In this document: piece by piece, positions 45,203 through 54,100 of the stretch
Layout of the letters: every line of letters starts with the position of its first letter
Position numbering within the stretch: the first letter of the stretch is position 1
Assembly: GCA_947626145.1 (NCBI GenBank)
Contig: CANQRB010000002.1
Coordinates: forward strand, 256,339-320,338
Origin: an uncultured Clostridia bacterium
GTDB lineage: Bacteria; Bacillota; Clostridia; UMGS1883
DNA length: 64,000 nucleotides
Direction: 5' to 3'
Position numbers and translations under genes: made by a program
The notes under the pieces: model-generated
What the model was told of the DNA's origin: nothing
Database searches by the model: none
Seen by the model: only the letters and a program-made list of their open reading frames with translations

Positions 45203-45730
45203 ATGGAAAATAAAATGAAAAACTATGCCGAGATAAACTACCTTACCCCGGCGGACTGTGAGTTTTATGAAACGGACGGGGGCCTTTTGGGCCTGAAGAT
45301 CCGCGGCGAGGATCTGGGCCGTGTGGCTCTGGTGCGGATGTTCCCTCTGCGGAACACCGACAATTTCATTTCCGTGCGCCGGGAGCTTCGGGGCCGGAAC
45401 GACAGCCGTGTCGAGTACGGAGTTATCGAAAGGCTTTCCGATTTTACCGGAAAACAGCGGGAGCTTATTGATAAGGAGCTGGAGCGCCGCTACTTCGTGC
45501 CCGAGATAACGAAGGTCGTCAAGGTCAAGGAGGAGTACGGCCACACCTACTGGGAGACCGAAACCACCGCCGGAAACCGGAGCTTCACTGTTTTTGACAT
45601 GAACAGCAACCTGCTCAATCTGGGCAACAATCGGGTGCTCATCATAGACGTGGACGGCAACCGCTACATTTTCCCCGATGTGACCAAGGTGGGGGACAAG
45701 GCCCTGAGACTGTTGGAGATATGGCTTTAA
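45203..45730 (+). CDS. DUF1854-family protein
   Basis: 175 aa soluble, beta-rich. RVALVRMFPLRNTDNFISVR, EYGHTYWETETTAG and NRVLIIDVDGNRYIFPDV match DUF1854. Related proteins in Proteobacteria occur with cyanophycin metabolism genes and a dedicated ABC transporter, and are annotated as cyanophycin metabolism-associated. Here it is sandwiched between two ABC exporter genes without cyanophycin synthetase or cyanophycinase in the window. Role unknown; likely a partner of these transporters. Confidence 0.8.
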   Translation: MENKMKNYAEINYLTPADCEFYETDGGLLGLKIRGEDLGRVALVRMFPLRNTDNFISVRRELRGRNDSRVEYGVIERLSDFTGKQRELIDKELERRYFVPEITKVVKVKEEYGHTYWETETTAGNRSFTVFDMNSNLLNLGNNRVLIIDVDGNRYIFPDVTKVGDKALRLLEIWL

Positions 45731-45760
45731 TTAATTCCTTGCCTGTTATGAGGTGATACA

Positions 45761-48037
45761 ATGTTACTTAACTATACCCTCCCCGAGGCCGAAGCCGCCG
45801 CTGCCGAAAAGGCGCTCCGAGGCGAGGAGATACTCTACTGTCTGCCCTACGACCTTACGGCGGATCAAAGGTTTACCGAGGGCTTCCTTGTCATAACGGA
45901 CACGAGGCTTATCGCCCTGAGCGGCGGCCGGGTGGATATGATTCAGCCGGTGAGGGAGCTTTCCGGCGTTTGCTGCGGCGAGCTCAACTCCTCCGGTATG
46001 CTGGAGGCCGACGTGGGCGGCGAACCCAAGCCCATTGTGTTCTTCACCATGGAGCACATGGCCCGCTACGCCATGGCCGAGCGGATAATTACCGACCTAA
46101 TCGAGGGCCGTAAGCCCAAGGCCGTCAGCGTGGACGACGAGAAAAAGTGCCCCATCTGCGGCCGGCCCTACATCCGCAACACCCGTATCTGCCGGAATTG
46201 CAGTGACCGCATGGGCGTCCTCAAGCGTATATGGAAGATCAGCCGCCCCTGCTGGGGAATGTACGGCATACTGCTGGTGCTGTTCTGGCTCAACAGCGCG
46301 GTGATGCTCCTCTCTCCCGTGGTCAGTAAGCATCTGATAAACGACGTTCTTGTCCATAAGGGAGCCGGGGCCGAGCTGCTGCCGATGCTCCTGTGGCTGG
46401 TTGTGCTGACTGGTCTGTGCTCGCTGGCTACCACCCTTGTGGGAGCGGGCCGTGAGGTCGTTTCCGCCAAGGCCAGCAACCTTCTTGTCCGTGACCTGCG
46501 CAACGACATTTACAAAAAGGTTCAGTCCATGCCTTTGGGCTATATCGAGGAAAAGCAGGCCGGCGACCTGATGCACCGCATCAACGGCGACACGGGCCGT
46601 ATCCAGCGCTTTATACAGAACGTGGCCGTCCAGGCCGTCAACGAGGTATGCCTTTTCATAGGCGTGGGAATAGTGGTGGTGGCCTACAATCCCTTTATGG
46701 CCATGCTGATAATGATACCCATTCCCTTTGCTCTGTTCTTTACCAATTATATCCGCAACACCGTGCGCCAGCGCTATCACCGTCAGTGGCGGTGGATGGA
46801 TAAGCTCACCGACGCCCTTAACAACGTGCTCAACGGTATAAAGGTGGTCAAGGTCTTCGGTCAGGAGGAGCGGGAGATAGAGCACTTCGACAGCGTGGCC
46901 TCGTCCGTCCGCGACACCACCTGCAAGGTGGAAAAGTACGTTTACACCGTGTTCCCCATAGCCCGCTTCCTTATCGGCTTCGGCAGCTATTTCGTCACTC
47001 TTTACGGCGGCAGCATGGTTCTGGGTCACGCCATGGATCTGGGCGAGCTCATGCAGTTCTCCACCTATGCCGGTTATCTTTACAGCCGTCTTGACTGGTT
47101 CAGTATGCTGCCCCGCCACGTCAGCGAGGCCATCACCAGCGCCCAGCGTGTCTTTGAGGTTATGGACGAGGATCCCGTCCCCGAACCGGAGGCCACGGCC
47201 GACGCCGGGGATATTTACGGCGACATCAGATTTGACGACGTGACTTTCGGCTATAAGTCATATAAGAGCGTGCTCAAAAACATAAACCTTGACGTCAGGA
47301 AGGGCGAGATGATCGGCCTTGTGGGCCACAGCGGCGCCGGCAAGTCCACCATGATAAACCTGCTCATGCGGCTGTACAGGGCCGACGAGGGCGACATAAA
47401 GATAGACGGCAACAGCATCGAGAGCTACGGTCTTGCCGATTATAAGAACCGTCTTGGCGTGGTGCTTCAGGAGAGCTATCTCTTCAGCGGCAGCATAATC
47501 AACAACATTCGATACGCCCGGCCCGACGCCTCCGACGACGAGTGCATCAGGGCGGCCAAGATAGCCAACGCTCACGAATTTATCCTCGGCCTGCCCGACG
47601 GCTACGATACCTATGTGGGCGAAAAGGGCCAGCGCCTAAGCGGCGGCGAGCGTCAGCGCATATCTATCGCCCGGGCCGTCCTCAGCGACCCCAAGATAAT
47701 GATTTTGGACGAGGCCACCGCCTCGGTGGATACCGAGACCGAGCAGCAGATACAGCAGGCTCTGTCCCGTATAATTCAGGGACGGACGACCTTCGCCATA
47801 GCCCACCGGTTGTCAACGCTCAAGAACGCCAACCGCCTTGTGGTGCTGGAGGAGGGGCGCATAGCCGAGATCGGCAGCCACAACGAGCTGATGGAGAAGG
47901 ACGGCATTTACGCCTCTCTCGTGAAGGCCCAGCGCACCATGACCGCCATGTCCGTCGCCATCGACGCCGAGGGCGGCGGAGGTCCACGCGGCGGCAGAGG
48001 GCCGGGAGGACGCGGCCCCGGAGGCCCGCCGAGATAA
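45761..48037 (+). CDS. ABC exporter with PH-like and zinc-ribbon N-terminus and Gly/Arg/Pro tail (second of a pair)
   Basis: 758 aa. PH-like domain (about 20-115; GFLVITDTRLIALSGG), zinc ribbon CPICGRPYIRNTRICRNC (Cys130, 133, 144, 147), six-helix exporter domain (about 160-440), ABC domain with Walker A GHSGAGKST (522-530), signature LSGGERQR, Walker B IMILDEATASVD. The same domain order as its partner at 42419 implies duplication and heterodimer formation. The last 21 residues are almost only Gly, Arg and Pro. A terminator follows at 48048. Substrate unknown. Confidence 0.88.
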   Translation: MLLNYTLPEAEAAAAEKALRGEEILYCLPYDLTADQRFTEGFLVITDTRLIALSGGRVDMIQPVRELSGVCCGELNSSGMLEADVGGEPKPIVFFTMEHMARYAMAERIITDLIEGRKPKAVSVDDEKKCPICGRPYIRNTRICRNCSDRMGVLKRIWKISRPCWGMYGILLVLFWLNSAVMLLSPVVSKHLINDVLVHKGAGAELLPMLLWLVVLTGLCSLATTLVGAGREVVSAKASNLLVRDLRNDIYKKVQSMPLGYIEEKQAGDLMHRINGDTGRIQRFIQNVAVQAVNEVCLFIGVGIVVVAYNPFMAMLIMIPIPFALFFTNYIRNTVRQRYHRQWRWMDKLTDALNNVLNGIKVVKVFGQEEREIEHFDSVASSVRDTTCKVEKYVYTVFPIARFLIGFGSYFVTLYGGSMVLGHAMDLGELMQFSTYAGYLYSRLDWFSMLPRHVSEAITSAQRVFEVMDEDPVPEPEATADAGDIYGDIRFDDVTFGYKSYKSVLKNINLDVRKGEMIGLVGHSGAGKSTMINLLMRLYRADEGDIKIDGNSIESYGLADYKNRLGVVLQESYLFSGSIINNIRYARPDASDDECIRAAKIANAHEFILGLPDGYDTYVGEKGQRLSGGERQRISIARAVLSDPKIMILDEATASVDTETEQQIQQALSRIIQGRTTFAIAHRLSTLKNANRLVVLEEGRIAEIGSHNELMEKDGIYASLVKAQRTMTAMSVAIDAEGGGGPRGGRGPGGRGPGGPPR

Positions 48038-48047
48038 ATCAGTATAT

Positions 48048-48089
48048 AATACCGCACAAGTCACTTTTAGAATTGACTTGCGCGGTATT
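48048..48089 (+). terminator. Terminator of the ABC/DUF1854 cluster
   Basis: 16-base stem AATACCGCACAAGTCA / TGACTTGCGCGGTATT with one A-C mismatch and a 10-base loop, followed by GTTTT. The outer bases AATACCGCACA equal the end of the MITE at 31577-31752. Confidence 0.75.
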
Positions 48090-48107
48090 GTTTTAAGAAT
48101 AAAGTTC

Positions 48108-48136
48108 TTGCATTGTCAAGGAAGTTGTGTTATAAT
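48108..48136 (+). promoter_or_regulatory. Sigma-A-type promoter of the 74-residue gene
   Basis: TTGCAT (48108-48113), 17-base spacer, TATAAT (48131-48136), 32 bases before the ATG. Confidence 0.7.
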
Positions 48137-48168
48137 TAAATTATAAATATTTAGTGGGGTGATATTTC

Positions 48169-48393
48169 ATGTCAAACAGGGAACTGGCAAAAAATTTGAT
48201 TGATAAAATACCTGACAGCAAAATTAATTATGTGATATCGTTCCTCAGCGGCTTTCAGCTTGACGATGAAATTGAAGATGATTTGTATTGTCAAAGACTT
48301 GTGGACGATTATCTAAATGACCCTTCACCCGATAAGGACGAAACGGTTCCCATTGAAGAGCTGGCAAAGAGATTCAGTATTGAATTGCTATAA
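48169..48393 (+). CDS. Small acidic protein, antitoxin-like
   Basis: 74 aa, acidic. NRELAKNLIDKIPDSKINYVISFLSGFQ resembles the N-terminal helices of small addiction-module antitoxins or DUF2281-type proteins. It has its own promoter and GGGGTG ribosome site. No toxin gene is adjacent on either side, so a toxin-antitoxin role is only a possibility. Codon use is more AT-rich than in neighbours. Confidence 0.55.
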   Translation: MSNRELAKNLIDKIPDSKINYVISFLSGFQLDDEIEDDLYCQRLVDDYLNDPSPDKDETVPIEELAKRFSIELL

Positions 48394-48454
48394 AATGGTA
48401 TGTTATAGATGCCGGTAACCGCGGGCAAATTTACAAATAAAAGGAGAAATTACA

Positions 48455-49345
48455 GTGAAAATCAAACTCATAACAGACACAGGCAGCGATCTCAAGCCCG
48501 CCGTGGCGGAGCGCTACGGTATCAGGCTGCTGCCCTTCAAGTACAGCTATGACGGCGAAACCTATCTTCGCAGCTTTGTTGACGAGAGCATGGATGTTTT
48601 TTATAAACACCTGTGGGAGGCGGAGGTTCCGCCAAAGACCACCCAGATAACCCCCTCCGAATTTACCGATATTTTCCGTGAGGAGGTCGAAAACGGTTAC
48701 GACGCCATAATCATCACCACCCTCAGCGCCTCCGCCAGCGGCACCTGCCAGAACGCCCATCTCGCCGCCGCCGAGGTGATGGAGGAAACCGGCTGTGACA
48801 TACGCATAGTCGATTCCCAGTCCTACACCTGCCTTTACGCCCAGCCGGTTATCCACGCCGCCAAAATGGTGGCCGCCGGAGCGGGGGTCGACGAGGTGGA
48901 GGACTACCTCAAGCGGGCCACTGCCGACTTTAACGCGGTCTTTGTGGTAAATGACCTTACTCACCTGAAAAAGGGCGGACGCATCAACGCCGCCACTCTG
49001 CTGTTTGCCAATATGCTGGACATCAAGCCCATCCTCACCGTGGGCGGCGGACTTGTGGTTCAGTCCGACAAGGTTCGGGGCGAAAAGCGGGTCAACAAAA
49101 AGATGATCGAAATGGCTGCCGACCGCTGCGGCGACCTGAACGGAAAGACCGTAATCACCGTCTGCGCCGACGTTGACGACAAAATTGCCGAGCTTAAGGC
49201 CGAGCTCAAAAGCCGTTTCCCTGACGTGAATATTCTCGACTGCCGCCTTGGGCCCATAATCGCCACACACGGCGGCCCCACCCTGTACGGCTTCGCCTAT
49301 TCCACCTCAGGCGAATTTGACATCAGCGACTACGAGGAAGAGTAA
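48455..49345 (+). CDS. DegV-family fatty-acid-binding protein
   Basis: 296 aa. IKLITDTGSDLKPAVAERYG at the start, TTQITPSEFTDIF, TTLSASASGTCQNA and HGGPTLYGFAY define the DegV family, which binds fatty acids and, as FakB, presents them to fatty acid kinase FakA. No fakA is nearby. The start is GTG 48455, with AAGGAG 9 bases upstream. Confidence 0.92.
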   Translation: MKIKLITDTGSDLKPAVAERYGIRLLPFKYSYDGETYLRSFVDESMDVFYKHLWEAEVPPKTTQITPSEFTDIFREEVENGYDAIIITTLSASASGTCQNAHLAAAEVMEETGCDIRIVDSQSYTCLYAQPVIHAAKMVAAGAGVDEVEDYLKRATADFNAVFVVNDLTHLKKGGRINAATLLFANMLDIKPILTVGGGLVVQSDKVRGEKRVNKKMIEMAADRCGDLNGKTVITVCADVDDKIAELKAELKSRFPDVNILDCRLGPIIATHGGPTLYGFAYSTSGEFDISDYEEE

Positions 49346-49420
49346 AAACGGGAATTGTCGTAATTTTACCTCCCCGGGCCGTAAAAAAATTGTAAATTTT
49401 TGTAAAAAACGGGAACTTTT

Positions 49421-49449
49421 TTGAAATTGTTACGTCTAAACTGTGTAAT
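49421..49449 (+). promoter_or_regulatory. Sigma-A-type promoter of the serpin gene
   Basis: TTGAAA (49421-49426), 17-base spacer, TGTAAT (49444-49449), 24 bases before the ATG. Confidence 0.6.
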
Positions 49450-49473
49450 CAAATTCAGAAAGGATGTATTGAC

Positions 49474-50706
49474 ATGAAAAACGTTTTAGCCGCCCTGCTG
49501 GCGGCCCTGCTGACCGCGGCGTGCGGAACGCCGTCACGGAACGCGGAGGTAAACACGGAGACCGGCAAGAATGAAGTCGGGGAAGAGGTGGTATATGTGG
49601 ACGGAGAAGCCAATTTTGCCGATAAGCTCAACGCCCAAATGCCGAAGGACGAAAACTATATGTTTTCTCCTTTGTCGATAAAAATGGCTCTGGCCCTGGC
49701 CGCCAACGGAGCGGAGGGGGAAACAAGGGACGAAATTCTCGCCGCCTGCGACATTGACGATCTTGACGCCTTCAATCAGTATTCCCGCGATATGATAGAC
49801 CGCTACAGTCAGGCGGATATACTCAGTCTTGACATAGCCAATTCCATATGGCTCAACACCGATAATACGGACAGCAAATTCGCCCAGGGCTACAAGGATA
49901 CCCTTGCAAAGTATTACGATGCCGAGGCCGCCGAGGTAAATAACGGCAACGCCGTTCCCACCGTCAATAAGTGGGTCAGCGGTAGGACCCGTGGAAAAAT
50001 TCCCGGCATAATCGACGACAGCAATTTCGCCGCCGCCCTTGTCAACGCCGTGTATTTCAAGGCCCACTGGCAGGATGAGTTCAGCGAATACGCCACGGAG
50101 AAGGAGGACTTTACCGGAGCTGACGGCAAAACCGCTCAGGTGGACATGATGCGCCGGACGGCTTATATGAACTACTATTCCGACGGACAGACCCAGATTG
50201 CCGAGCTGCCCTACCGGAATTACGAAAATCAGGCGGACGAAAATGGCCGTTTAATGAGCCGCACCGGATATGACGACATAGACGTGAGTATGTATGTGAT
50301 ACTGGGTGAAGACAAAAGCCCCGAGGAGCTTTTGAATAAGGCGGAGCTCGACAGCACTTATGTCGCCCTTTCCATGCCAAAGTTTAAAACTGAGTTCGGC
50401 ATCAATCTCAACGGCGCTCTCAAGGCCATTGGCATAAACAGGGCCTTTGACAATGACGCCCAGTTTGGCCCCATGTTTGACAGAGGAGATTTTAAAATCG
50501 ACAAGGCGCTGCACAAGACCTATATAAATGTGGACGAGGAGGGTACCGAGGCCGCCGCCGTAACCGCGATAATGATGAAGGCCACCGGTATGCGCGAGTA
50601 TCCCGAACCCGTGGAGATGAAGCTTGACCGCCCCTTCACTTACGTTATAAAGGACAATATCAGCGGCGAGATACTGTTCATGGGCCGGTTCGCCTGTGCC
50701 GAATGA
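49474..50706 (+). CDS. Lipoprotein serpin (serine protease inhibitor)
   Basis: 410 aa. A lipoprotein signal (lipobox LTAAC, Cys17) tethers it outside the membrane. The serpin fold is complete: NYMFSPLSIKMALALAANGA, ANSIWLNT, ALVNAVYFKAHWQDEF, KFKTEFGINL, and the hinge DEEGTEAAAVTAIM with small residues that allow loop insertion, so it should be inhibitory. It ends with DRPFTYVIKDNISGEILFMG. The reactive centre is about in MMKATGMREYP; P1 cannot be fixed by eye. Related gut bacterial serpins block host or bacterial proteases. Confidence 0.92.
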   Translation: MKNVLAALLAALLTAACGTPSRNAEVNTETGKNEVGEEVVYVDGEANFADKLNAQMPKDENYMFSPLSIKMALALAANGAEGETRDEILAACDIDDLDAFNQYSRDMIDRYSQADILSLDIANSIWLNTDNTDSKFAQGYKDTLAKYYDAEAAEVNNGNAVPTVNKWVSGRTRGKIPGIIDDSNFAAALVNAVYFKAHWQDEFSEYATEKEDFTGADGKTAQVDMMRRTAYMNYYSDGQTQIAELPYRNYENQADENGRLMSRTGYDDIDVSMYVILGEDKSPEELLNKAELDSTYVALSMPKFKTEFGINLNGALKAIGINRAFDNDAQFGPMFDRGDFKIDKALHKTYINVDEEGTEAAAVTAIMMKATGMREYPEPVEMKLDRPFTYVIKDNISGEILFMGRFACAE

Positions 50707-50726
50707 ATAAATATGCATAAAAGCTC

Positions 50727-50755
50727 TTGCAAAACGGAAAAATTTGTGCTAAAAT
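50727..50755 (+). promoter_or_regulatory. Sigma-A-type promoter of the lepA operon
   Basis: TTGCAA (50727-50732), 17-base spacer, TAAAAT (50750-50755), 42 bases before the lepA ATG. Confidence 0.7.
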
Positions 50756-50797
50756 AGAATAAATAAATTTGTCGTTCGTTTTTTTAGGAGTGTAAAT

Positions 50798-52597
50798 ATG
50801 CAGAGCAACATCAGGAATTTCAGTATAATAGCCCACATCGACCACGGCAAGAGCACCCTCGCCGACCGGCTTTTGGAGCTGACCGGCGAGGTGGAGAGCC
50901 GTGACATGGAGGATCAGCTCCTTGACAATATGGAGCTGGAGCGTGAGAGGGGCATCACCATAAAAGCCCGTGCCGTGAGGCTGAACTATCGGGCGAAGGA
51001 CGGGCAGGACTACGTCCTCAACCTCATCGACACCCCCGGCCATGTGGATTTCAACTACGAGGTGTCCCGTTCTCTGGCCGCCTGCGAGGGGGCCCTCCTT
51101 GTGGTGGACGCGGCTCAGGGCATCGAGGCCCAGACTCTTGCCAATACCTATCTGGCCCTCGACCACAATCTGGAAATTCTGCCTGTTATTAATAAAATCG
51201 ATCTGCCCAGCGCCCGCCCCGACGTGGTGGCGCAGGAGATAGAGGACGTCATCGGCATTCCCGCCATGGACGCCCCCCGCATCAGCGCCAAGCAGGGCAT
51301 AAATATCGAGGAAATTCCCGAATATATAGTCAATAATATCCCCGCCCCCGGCGGCGACCCCGAGGCCCCGCCGAGAGCTTTGATTTTTGACTCCTACTAT
51401 GACTCCTACAAAGGGGTCATAGTTTATGTGCGTGTGATGGACGGCCGCTTCCGCCCCGGTATGCGTATCCGCTTTATGGCGGGCGGCGGTGAGTTCGATG
51501 TGGTGGAGACCGGCTATCTTGTGCCCGACGGCACCCGTCCGGCGGCGGAACTTTCCGCGGGCGAGGTGGGTTATATCGCCGCCAGCATCAAGACCGTGCG
51601 GGAAACTCAGGTGGGCGACACCGTCACCGACGCCGAAAATCCCGCCGCCGAGCCGCTTGAGGGCTACCGAAAGGTCAATCCCATGGTTTTCTGCGGAATT
51701 TACCCCGCCGACGGCGCAAGGTACAACGACCTTCGGGACGCGCTGGAAAAGCTCCAGCTCAACGACGCGTCCCTTTCCTTCGAGGCGGAAACCTCCGTGG
51801 CCCTTGGCTTCGGCTTCCGCTGCGGCTTTCTGGGGCTGCTGCATCTGGAGATAATTCAGGAACGGCTTGAGCGGGAGTTCAACCTTGACCTTGTCACCAC
51901 GGCCCCCAGCGTTGTTTATCGGGTTGTAAAGACCGACGGCGAGGAGCTTATGATATCCAACCCCACCAACCTGCCCTCTCCCGCCGAGATAAATTACATG
52001 GAGGAGCCCGTGGTGGCGGCTCATATCTTTGTGCCAAAGGACTATGTTGGCGCCATAATGGAGCTGTGTCAGGAGCGGCGGGGCGTCTATAAGGACATGA
52101 CCTATGTGGACGCCGATCGGGCCGATCTCCACTACGAGCTGCCGCTGAACGAGATAATCTACGACTTCTTTGACGCTCTCAAGAGCCGCAGCCGGGGTTA
52201 TGCCTCCTTTGACTACGAGCTTCAGGGCTATGAAAAGAGCGACCTTGTCAAACTGGACATTCTGCTCAACGGAGATATGGTTGACGCTCTGAGCTTTATT
52301 GTCCATTCCTCAAAGGCCTATGCCCGCGGCCGCAGAATAGCGGAAAAGCTGAAGGAGTCCATTCCCCGCCAGCTTTTTGAAATACCCATTCAGGCGGCCA
52401 TCGGCGGAAAGATAATCGCCCGCGAGACCGTTAAGGCTCTGCGCAAGGATGTGCTGGCCAAGTGCTACGGCGGCGACATAACACGTAAAAAGAAGCTGCT
52501 TGAAAAGCAGAAGGAAGGCAAAAAGCGTATGCGTCAGGTGGGCAGCGTGGAGCTGCCCCAGGAGGCCTTCATGTCGGTGCTGAAGTTAGATGAGTAG
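50798..52597 (+). CDS. lepA: Elongation factor 4
   Basis: 599 aa GTPase. G1 [16 protein letters not shown]3 DTPGHVDF, G4 NKID, and the LepA-specific C-terminal region [20 protein letters not shown]. It acts on translating ribosomes, promoting back-translocation or late initiation steps. It overlaps hemW by 8 bases; lepA-hemW is a common Firmicutes pair. Confidence 0.97.
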   Translation: MQSNIRNFSIIAHIDHGKSTLADRLLELTGEVESRDMEDQLLDNMELERERGITIKARAVRLNYRAKDGQDYVLNLIDTPGHVDFNYEVSRSLAACEGALLVVDAAQGIEAQTLANTYLALDHNLEILPVINKIDLPSARPDVVAQEIEDVIGIPAMDAPRISAKQGINIEEIPEYIVNNIPAPGGDPEAPPRALIFDSYYDSYKGVIVYVRVMDGRFRPGMRIRFMAGGGEFDVVETGYLVPDGTRPAAELSAGEVGYIAASIKTVRETQVGDTVTDAENPAAEPLEGYRKVNPMVFCGIYPADGARYNDLRDALEKLQLNDASLSFEAETSVALGFGFRCGFLGLLHLEIIQERLEREFNLDLVTTAPSVVYRVVKTDGEELMISNPTNLPSPAEINYMEEPVVAAHIFVPKDYVGAIMELCQERRGVYKDMTYVDADRADLHYELPLNEIIYDFFDALKSRSRGYASFDYELQGYEKSDLVKLDILLNGDMVDALSFIVHSSKAYARGRRIAEKLKESIPRQLFEIPIQAAIGGKIIARETVKALRKDVLAKCYGGDITRKKKLLEKQKEGKKRMRQVGSVELPQEAFMSVLKLDE

Positions 52598-53624
52598 CGG
52601 ACTGTATATACACATTCCGTTCTGCGTCAGAAAGTGCCCCTACTGTGACTTTTACTCGGTGACGGATCGCGTCGGAGCGGGAAATTATATCGACGCCGTG
52701 TTGGATGAGCTTGAGAATTATAATGAAAAATTCGACACAATATTTATAGGCGGCGGAACGCCCACATCCATAGGGAAAGAGCTGGTTCGTCTGTGCGAGG
52801 CCCTTCCGGAAGCGGAGGAGTTCACCGTGGAGGCAAATCCCGGCACGGTGGATACGGAGCTGCTGAGGGCGCTTAAAAGCGCCGGCGTCAATCGGCTCAG
52901 CTTTGGCGTCCAGAGCTTTAGCGACAACGAGCTTCGGGCCCTTGGCCGCATCCACACCGCCGCTCAGGCGGAGGAGGCCGTGACCATGGCCCGGACGGCG
53001 GGCTTTGAAAATATCAGTATAGATTTAATGCTCTCCACGCCTTTTCAGACGGTAAAATCTGTAAAAGAGAGTTTGGAAAAGGTGCGTGAGCTTGGGCTTG
53101 ACCACGTCAGCGCCTATTCTCTTATTATTGAGGAAGGGACGCCCTTTTACGGCGCTGAACTGTCTTTGCCCTCCGAGGACGAGGAGCGGGAAATCTATTG
53201 GCTGGCCCATGATCTTTTGGAGGATATGGGGCTTATGCAGTACGAAATTTCCAACTTCGCCCGTTCCGGCAGAGAGTGTCGGCACAACATAAAGTATTGG
53301 ACGCTGGAGCCTTATATCGGCCTCGGCGCGGCGGCTCACTCTTATTACGGCGGACGGCGGTACAGCAACGCACCTGATATTGCGGCCTATGTTCGGGGTG
53401 ATGGCCGGAGTGTTGACTGTGAGGTCGTTGACGAAAACGAGCGGCTCCGGGAGAGGTTTTGGCTGGGCCTGCGCATGACCGGCGGAATTGCCTACAACGG
53501 CGAGTTTCCGGAAGAGGTCGGCAAGCTGATAAAAGAGGGTCTGCTTGAGCGGGCGGATGGAAAAATCCGTCTTACAAAAAAGGGTATAGACCTGGCAAAT
53601 CTTGTGTTTATGGAGTTTGTTTGA
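52590..53624 (+). CDS. hemW: Radical SAM heme chaperone HemW
   Basis: 344 aa. [18 protein letters not shown] holds the cluster ligands Cys12, Cys16 and Cys19, plus the extra Phe/Tyr-Ser after the last Cys. GGGTPTSIG and RLSFGVQSF are typical. HemW binds heme and was formerly misnamed coproporphyrinogen oxidase; the extra Cys of HemN is absent. Confidence 0.92.
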   Translation: MSSGLYIHIPFCVRKCPYCDFYSVTDRVGAGNYIDAVLDELENYNEKFDTIFIGGGTPTSIGKELVRLCEALPEAEEFTVEANPGTVDTELLRALKSAGVNRLSFGVQSFSDNELRALGRIHTAAQAEEAVTMARTAGFENISIDLMLSTPFQTVKSVKESLEKVRELGLDHVSAYSLIIEEGTPFYGAELSLPSEDEEREIYWLAHDLLEDMGLMQYEISNFARSGRECRHNIKYWTLEPYIGLGAAAHSYYGGRRYSNAPDIAAYVRGDGRSVDCEVVDENERLRERFWLGLRMTGGIAYNGEFPEEVGKLIKEGLLERADGKIRLTKKGIDLANLVFMEFV

Positions 53625-53625
53625 T

Positions 53626-54096
53626 ATGGATTGCAGAGAACAGGCCCTGAAGCTCCTGTCCTTCAGCGACCGCACCGAAAGCGAAATGCGGAAAAGACTG
53701 GCGGAAAAGGGCTTTGAGGAGGCCGATATTGAGAAAACGCTCAACTTCCTCAAGGAGTATGGTTACATAGACGACCGCCGCTACGCCGCCAAGTACGCCG
53801 CCGACAGCGTGAAGCTAAAGGGCCACGGCCCGGGACGCATCCGCGCCGGCCTTTTGCAGAAGGGCGTCAGCCGGGACGTTGTGGACGAGACTGTTGATGA
53901 AATGGAGTCCGATCCCCGTGAACAGCTCGATGCCGCCATGGAGCGGCGTTTCGCCAATGCCGACCTGAGCAGTCCCAGGGAGCGGAACCGTATTTTCGGC
54001 TATTTTGCCCGAAGGGGCTATTCGCCCCACGATATATGGGGAGCGATAAACGGCCGGAGCGCCTTTAAGGATATAGATGACAATTTCGAGGAGTGA
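53626..54096 (+). CDS. recX: RecX-family regulator
   Basis: 156 aa from ATG 53626, one base after the hemW stop. Three-helix repeats with LLSFSDRTESEMRKRLAEKG, YGYIDDRRYAAKYAADSVKLKGHGPGRIRAGL and YFARRGYSPHDIWGAI. RecX inhibits RecA filaments. No recA is nearby. Confidence 0.88.
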   Translation: MDCREQALKLLSFSDRTESEMRKRLAEKGFEEADIEKTLNFLKEYGYIDDRRYAAKYAADSVKLKGHGPGRIRAGLLQKGVSRDVVDETVDEMESDPREQLDAAMERRFANADLSSPRERNRIFGYFARRGYSPHDIWGAINGRSAFKDIDDNFEE

Positions 54097-54100
54097 TAGT

